Shown: piece after piece, positions 62,837 to 64,000 of the stretch
Numbering within the stretch: position 1 is the first letter of the stretch
Layout of the letters: each line of letters starts with the position of its first letter
Notes under the pieces: generated by a model
Seen by the model: only the letters and a program-made list of their open reading frames with translations
What the model was told of the DNA's origin: nothing
Database searches by the model: none
Assembly (NCBI RefSeq): GCF_020497125.1
Contig: NC_059084.1
Span: 30,968,203-31,032,202, forward strand
Direction of reading: 5' to 3'
DNA: 64,000 nt
DNA from: Mauremys mutica
Taxonomy: Eukaryota > Chordata > Testudines > Geoemydidae
Translations under genes and position numbers: made by a program

Positions 62837-63976
62837 TTAGGCGGTGGGGTCGGAATGAGACGTGGCGGAGTGTAATACCGCAGAGCCGAAGGCTGCGTCG
62901 TCTCGAGATTGCTGCACCAACGCGTAGTGGGAGGCGAAGGTGTGGACAGAAGACCAGGTGGCCGCTCTACAGATGTCCTGGATGGGGACGTGGGCCAGGA
63001 AAGCGGCCGATGAGGCGTGTGCCCTCGTCGAGTGTGCGGTGAGTCGGCACGGGGGTACGCGAGCAAGCTCGTAAGACGTTCTGATGCAGGACGTCACCCA
63101 GGAAGAAATCCGCTGCGAGGAGACTGGCTCGCCCTTCATGCGGTCGGCTATTGCCACAAACAGCTGGGTCGAACGCCGAAAGGGCTTCGTGCGGTCGATA
63201 TAGAACGCGAGAGCTCTGCGGACGTCGAGGGTATGCAGCTGTTGTTCCCGAGGCGAGGCATGCGGCTTCGGGAAGAAGACCGGGAGGAAGATCTCCTGGT
63301 TGAGATGGAAGGCCGACACCACCTTGGGGAGGAAGGCCGGGTGTGGTCGGAGCTGCACCTTGTCCCCGTGAAAGACGGTATACGGGGGACCCGCCGTCAG
63401 GGCGCGGAGCTCTGAGACCCGTCTGGCGGATGTGATTGCCACGAGGAAGGCCACCTTCCAGGTAAGGTGGAGAAGAGAGCACGTAGCGAGGGGCTCGAAA
63501 GGTGGGCCCATGAGCTGGGCGAGGACCAGGTTCAGATCCCATGTCGGAGCAGGAGGACGCACCTGCGGGTAGAGACGGTCTAACCCTTTAAGGAATCTTG
63601 ATACCATCGGGTTGGAGAAGATAGAGCGACCTCCTATAGCTGGTCGGAAAGCTGACAGCGCTGCCAGGTGCACCCTGAGGGACGAGATTGCAAGACCTTG
63701 ACCTTTGAGGTACCAAAGGTAGTCGAGGACAGTCTGGATGGGGGCCGAGAAAGGGTTGATACCTCTCTGGTCGCACCAGAGGGCAAAGCGCTTCCACTTG
63801 GCGAGGTAAGTAGTTCGCGTTGAAGGTTTCCTGCTTTCAAGCAGAACTTGCTGCACCGCTGCGGAGCAATCTCTCTCTGCGTCGGTTAACCACTCAGGAA
63901 CCAAGCTGTAAGATGCAGCGATTGCAGGTTCGGGTGACAAAGCCTGCCGAGGTCCTGGGTTATGAGGTCCGGCCAC
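62837..63976 (-). CDS. DIRS C tyrosine recombinase, 379 codons open
   Basis: Phage-integrase-type recombinase that would insert the circular DNA copy of the element. The core-binding domain starts with ESRKPSTRTTYLAKWKRF near residue 47. The catalytic residues are all visible: Arg186 in TSARRVSELRAL, His315-x-x-Arg318 in AHSTRAHASS, Trp341 or His345 in ATWSSVHTF, and nucleophile Tyr351 in SHYALV. The frame is open from the window edge region (Met at 63976; the true polyprotein probably begins earlier, beyond 64000) to a stop at 62837, immediately before the complementary region. No frameshift, unlike the A copy, so this is the best candidate for recent activity. Confidence 0.87.
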   Translation of the reverse strand: MAGPHNPGPRQALSPEPAIAASYSLVPEWLTDAERDCSAAVQQVLLESRKPSTRTTYLAKWKRFALWCDQRGINPFSAPIQTVLDYLWYLKGQGLAISSLRVHLAALSAFRPAIGGRSIFSNPMVSRFLKGLDRLYPQVRPPAPTWDLNLVLAQLMGPPFEPLATCSLLHLTWKVAFLVAITSARRVSELRALTAGPPYTVFHGDKVQLRPHPAFLPKVVSAFHLNQEIFLPVFFPKPHASPREQQLHTLDVRRALAFYIDRTKPFRRSTQLFVAIADRMKGEPVSSQRISSWVTSCIRTSYELARVPPCRLTAHSTRAHASSAAFLAHVPIQDICRAATWSSVHTFASHYALVQQSRDDAAFGSAVLHSATSHSDPTA

Positions 63977-64000
63977 AGCGGAAGGGGAATGGGTTCCCGA

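Larger units (their letters stand above)
62470..64000 (-). mobile_element. DIRS retrotransposon C, 3' part, running off the window
   Basis: On the minus strand: tyrosine recombinase ORF (63976-62837), internal complementary region (62822-62719), right terminal repeat (about 62705-62470). RT, RNase H and ORF1 lie beyond 64000. The terminal repeat resembles that of DIRS B (CCCCCTGGAGTGGCGCCGCC, CATATATACCCC), not of A. Confidence 0.88.

Overview
The window looks like a repeat-dense, probably pericentromeric or heterochromatic stretch of a turtle genome (Testudines, likely Cryptodira). Evidence: CR1 LINEs of two subfamilies with the octamer-type 3' tails of sauropsids; a tRNA-derived SINE with a CR1-like tail; Ty3/Gypsy elements with a Gmr1-like domain order; DIRS tyrosine-recombinase retrotransposons; several hAT-type MITEs; and long tandem satellites. 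The organism is inferred from this repeat repertoire only. I see no intact single-copy host gene. The only host-gene remnant I can support is a broken C-type lectin-like (NK-receptor type) gene at 7.9-10.1 kb; a CpG-rich block at 59.7-60.2 kb could be a promoter.

Layout. 0-7.8 kb: a minus-strand Gypsy element (3' LTR, polypurine tract, RNase H, RT, integrase, protease, gag remnant) split by a minus-strand CR1 whose 949-codon ORF2 is open. 7.8-10.1 kb: a lectin-like pseudogene whose exon-bearing 754-bp segment is duplicated around an inverted Gypsy fragment. 10-17 kb: hAT transposase remnant and an old CR1 copy carrying a SINE and an 806-bp hAT element; the rest is unrecognised. 17.4-20 kb: a repeat with 29-bp tandem motifs, then a satellite of about 118 bp. 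20.2-22.2 kb: a 5'-truncated CR1 with a 577-codon RT ORF. 22.2-26.0 and 32.5-33.8 kb: a satellite of about 330 bp. 26.0-29.1 and 33.8-36.8 kb: duplicated blocks with an internally deleted Gypsy. 29.1-31.7 kb: CCCTAA-like and GC-rich minisatellites with an LTR-like insert. 37-40.4 kb: remains of a second Gypsy family. 41.9-44.8 kb: a satellite of about 190 bp whose monomers carry a Pol III B-box-like motif. 45-49 kb: SINEs, a palindromic hAT-type MITE and a second copy of the 17.4-kb repeat. 49.5-56.5 kb: a DIRS element whose middle is replaced by an inverted piece of a different DIRS. 57-62.4 kb: MITEs, minisatellites, CpG-rich block, decayed hAT transposase. 62.5-64 kb: the 3' part of another DIRS with an open tyrosine recombinase ORF, running off the window edge.

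The coding sequences belong almost entirely to retrotransposons: target-primed LINEs (CR1), LTR/integrase elements (Gypsy) and circle-forming tyrosine-recombinase elements (DIRS), with non-autonomous SINEs and MITEs. The most notable points are the Gypsy pol order PR-INT-RT-RH, the inverted DIRS chimera, a shared Cys/His motif in DIRS ORF1, the lectin exon duplication around an inverted Gypsy fragment, and the tRNA-like satellite.
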